Source: an uncultured Hyphomicrobiales bacterium (GTDB lineage: Bacteria > Pseudomonadota > Alphaproteobacteria > Rhizobiales > Beijerinckiaceae). From it: a DNA stretch of 6,618 nucleotides. Positions 5,431 to 6,618 of this stretch are shown piece after piece (position 1 is the first letter of the stretch; each line of letters starts with the position of its first letter). The stretch spans positions 1 to 6,618 of the forward strand of contig CAIZGQ010000422.1 in the NCBI GenBank assembly GCA_903932565.1. Direction: 5' to 3'. The position numbers and the translations under genes were made by a program. The notes beneath the pieces are model-generated. The model had not been told where the DNA came from, ran no database searches, and saw only the letters and a program-made list of their open reading frames with translations.

Positions 5431-5446
5431 TGCACCCGGGGGTGCA
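5431..5446. promoter_or_regulatory. Near-perfect 16-bp palindrome upstream of nuo
   Basis: TGCACCCG at 5431-5438 is mirrored by GGGGTGCA at 5439-5446, with only the central G-G pair failing. It lies ten bases after the preceding inverted repeat. As RNA it would give a 6-bp stem with loop CGGG but no T-run follows. Either a second operator or part of a composite regulatory site; function is inferred only from symmetry. Confidence 0.35.
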
Positions 5447-5676
5447 CTGCGGTAGGTCTCCGCGCATCTTGTGATTATGGTCAAGCCGAAGGGCTCGGCA
5501 TCAATCGTGGCAGGGGCGCATATCTTGGCGTGATCCTGACGAATCTTGGTAGAGGCTGGCCGCGGGCCCGGGTTGGGGCAGCCAGTTGAAACGACGGCGT
5601 GGGACTGTGTCGTGCCGCACCGCGAACGTGTATCAGTCGTCACCCGCAAGGGTGTTCTCAAGCAACGGATCCGAGC

Positions 5677-6042
5677 ATGTCGGGCCTCCTCAGCGACTAT
5701 CTTCCGCTTGTCATCTTCATCGGCATCTCGGCCTTCGTGTCGGTCGCGCTTCTTGTGGCCCCGTTTCTGGTGGCCTACCAGAACCCCGATCCCGAGAAAT
5801 TGTCGGCCTATGAGTGCGGCTTCAACGCGTTTGACGACGCCCGCATGAAGTTTGATGTGCGCTTTTATCTGGTGTCGCTTCTCTTCATCATTTTCGATCT
5901 GGAAGTCGCATTCCTGTTTCCGTGGGCGGTTACCTTCAAGGACGTCAGCGATCTCGGCTTCTGGTCGATGATCATCTTTCTGGGCGTGCTGACGGTCGGG
6001 TTTGTCTACGAATGGAAAAAGGGAGCGCTGGAGTGGGATTGA
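5677..6042 (+). CDS. nuoA: NADH-quinone oxidoreductase subunit A (complex I)
   Basis: NuoA is a small inner-membrane subunit of respiratory complex I near the quinone-binding site and the junction with the peripheral arm. The 121-residue product has three hydrophobic helices (about 9-33, 61-83 and 95-114). The first loop carries the conserved YECG motif (45-48), and helix 2 contains FDLEVAFLFPW with the acidic D74 and E76, equivalent to the conserved Asp/Glu pair studied in E. coli NuoA. Length is normal for the family. The start ATG 5677 gives MSGLLSDYLPL; GGA at 5667-5669, seven bases upstream, is a weak ribosome-binding site. In-frame codons further upstream give unrelated sequence. The stop TGA (6040-6042) shares one base with the nuoB start, indicating translational coupling. 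It is the first gene of the nuo operon. Confidence 0.97.
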   Translation: MSGLLSDYLPLVIFIGISAFVSVALLVAPFLVAYQNPDPEKLSAYECGFNAFDDARMKFDVRFYLVSLLFIIFDLEVAFLFPWAVTFKDVSDLGFWSMIIFLGVLTVGFVYEWKKGALEWD

Positions 6043-6614
6043 TGGACACGCAACCAACGCTCGTCGCACAGGCCCCCCGCGGCATTCTGGACCCCAACAC
6101 CGGTAAGCCGATTGGTGCCGATGATCCTTATTTCGGCGCGCTGAACGATCAGCTGGCCGACAAGGGGTTTTTGGTTACGGCAACGGACGATCTCATCAAC
6201 TGGGCTCGCACCGGCTCGTTGATGTGGATGACGTTTGGCCTTGCCTGCTGCGCGGTCGAAATGATGCAGGCGTCCATGCCGCGCTATGATCTGGAGCGCT
6301 TTGGGTTTGCACCACGCGCCTCGCCGCGCCAGTCCGATGTGATGATCGTGGCCGGCACACTCACCAACAAGATGGCACCTGCTCTGCGCAAGGTCTACGA
6401 CCAGATGCCGGAGCCGCGTTACGTCATCTCCATGGGCTCGTGCGCCAATGGCGGCGGCTATTATCACTATTCCTATGCTGTGGTGCGTGGCTGCGATCGG
6501 ATTGTTCCGGTTGATGTCTATGTGCCCGGCTGCCCGCCATCAGCAGAAGCACTCCTGTACGGCGTGCTGCTGCTGCAGAAGAAAATCCGCCGCACTGGCA
6601 CAATCGAGAGATAG
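6042..6614 (+). CDS. nuoB: NADH-quinone oxidoreductase subunit B (complex I, N2 cluster)
   Basis: NuoB is the peripheral-arm subunit that binds iron-sulfur cluster N2, the last electron carrier before ubiquinone. The 190-residue protein contains the four N2 ligands: the adjacent C69-C70 pair in GLACCAVEMM, C134 in SMGSCANGGG and C164 in VPGCPPSAE. C151 in VVRGCDR is also a family feature. Other hallmarks are ARTGSLMWMTFG before the Cys pair, RYDLERFG and FAPRASPRQSDVMIVAGT. The N-terminal roughly 30 residues vary in the family and here include RGILDPNTGKP. The start ATG at 6042 overlaps the nuoA stop in TGATG. The gene is complete, ending with TAG at 6612-6614, so nuoC should follow directly outside the window. 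Confidence 0.98.
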   Translation: MDTQPTLVAQAPRGILDPNTGKPIGADDPYFGALNDQLADKGFLVTATDDLINWARTGSLMWMTFGLACCAVEMMQASMPRYDLERFGFAPRASPRQSDVMIVAGTLTNKMAPALRKVYDQMPEPRYVISMGSCANGGGYYHYSYAVVRGCDRIVPVDVYVPGCPPSAEALLYGVLLLQKKIRRTGTIER

Positions 6615-6618
6615 GCCG

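Larger units (their letters stand above)
5321..5676. other. Gene-free region upstream of the nuo operon
   Basis: This 356-base stretch separates the CHR pair from nuoA. I see no conserved protein in any frame and no tRNA-like fold. It contains two neighbouring inverted repeats (listed separately) and a direct repeat CGTGTGAC at 5386-5393 and 5410-5417. It must contain the nuo promoter unless nuo is read through from upstream, but I could not find a convincing -35/-10 pair; TTGAAA at 5586-5591 has no good -10 partner. Confidence 0.5.

Noticed and set aside
5260..5813. Several overlapping open frames in the region between the CHR pair and nuoA
   Set aside because: They have unusual Arg/Cys/Gly-rich compositions, overlap genes on both sides and show no recognisable motif. 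Typical chance frames in GC-rich DNA.

Overview
The window looks like a GC-rich alphaproteobacterial chromosome, possibly Hyphomicrobiales. This rests on the NuoA/NuoB protein character, the tightly packed nuoA-nuoB start of a complex I operon, and the high-GC codon use of the flanking genes. No taxonomic search was possible.

Left part (1-2384): most of an RND (HAE-1, MdtB/MdtC-like) drug-efflux pump subunit, open at its 5' end and closed by TAG at 2382-2384.

Middle part (about 2385-3720): a clearly AT-richer block unlike both flanks. It holds three tandem, intact paralogous genes, each encoding exactly 65 residues (2688-2885, 3023-3220, 3356-3553). I do not recognise the family. The predicted proteins are two-helix membrane hairpins with invariant FRN-x-DD, FG, C-x-x-IG and C-terminal D-x-V-D positions. 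Start-to-start spacing is 335 and 333 bp, and the repeated unit includes the downstream non-coding DNA. That flank is better conserved between copies 1 and 2 than the coding sequence itself. Upstream lie a candidate 34-residue ORF (2505-2609), perhaps a decayed relative, and a strong intrinsic terminator (2596-2624) that separates the pump from the small genes. The block ends at 3720-3863 in the C-terminal tail of a second, different RND pump, so the small-gene cluster sits between a whole RND gene and the stump of another. This is the most novel part of the window.

Right part: a promoter-like site and tRNA-Asp(GTC) at 3956-4032. They are followed after only 35 bases by a two-gene split chromate (CHR family) transporter (4068-4781 and 4778-5320, ATGA overlap). 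A 356-base gene-free region with two inverted repeats comes next, then nuoA (5677-6042) and nuoB (6042-6614), the first two subunits of respiratory complex I (TGATG overlap), with nuoC expected just beyond the window. The efflux pump, the CHR pair and the nuo operon are separate functional units. The link between the small-protein cluster and the pump is positional only.
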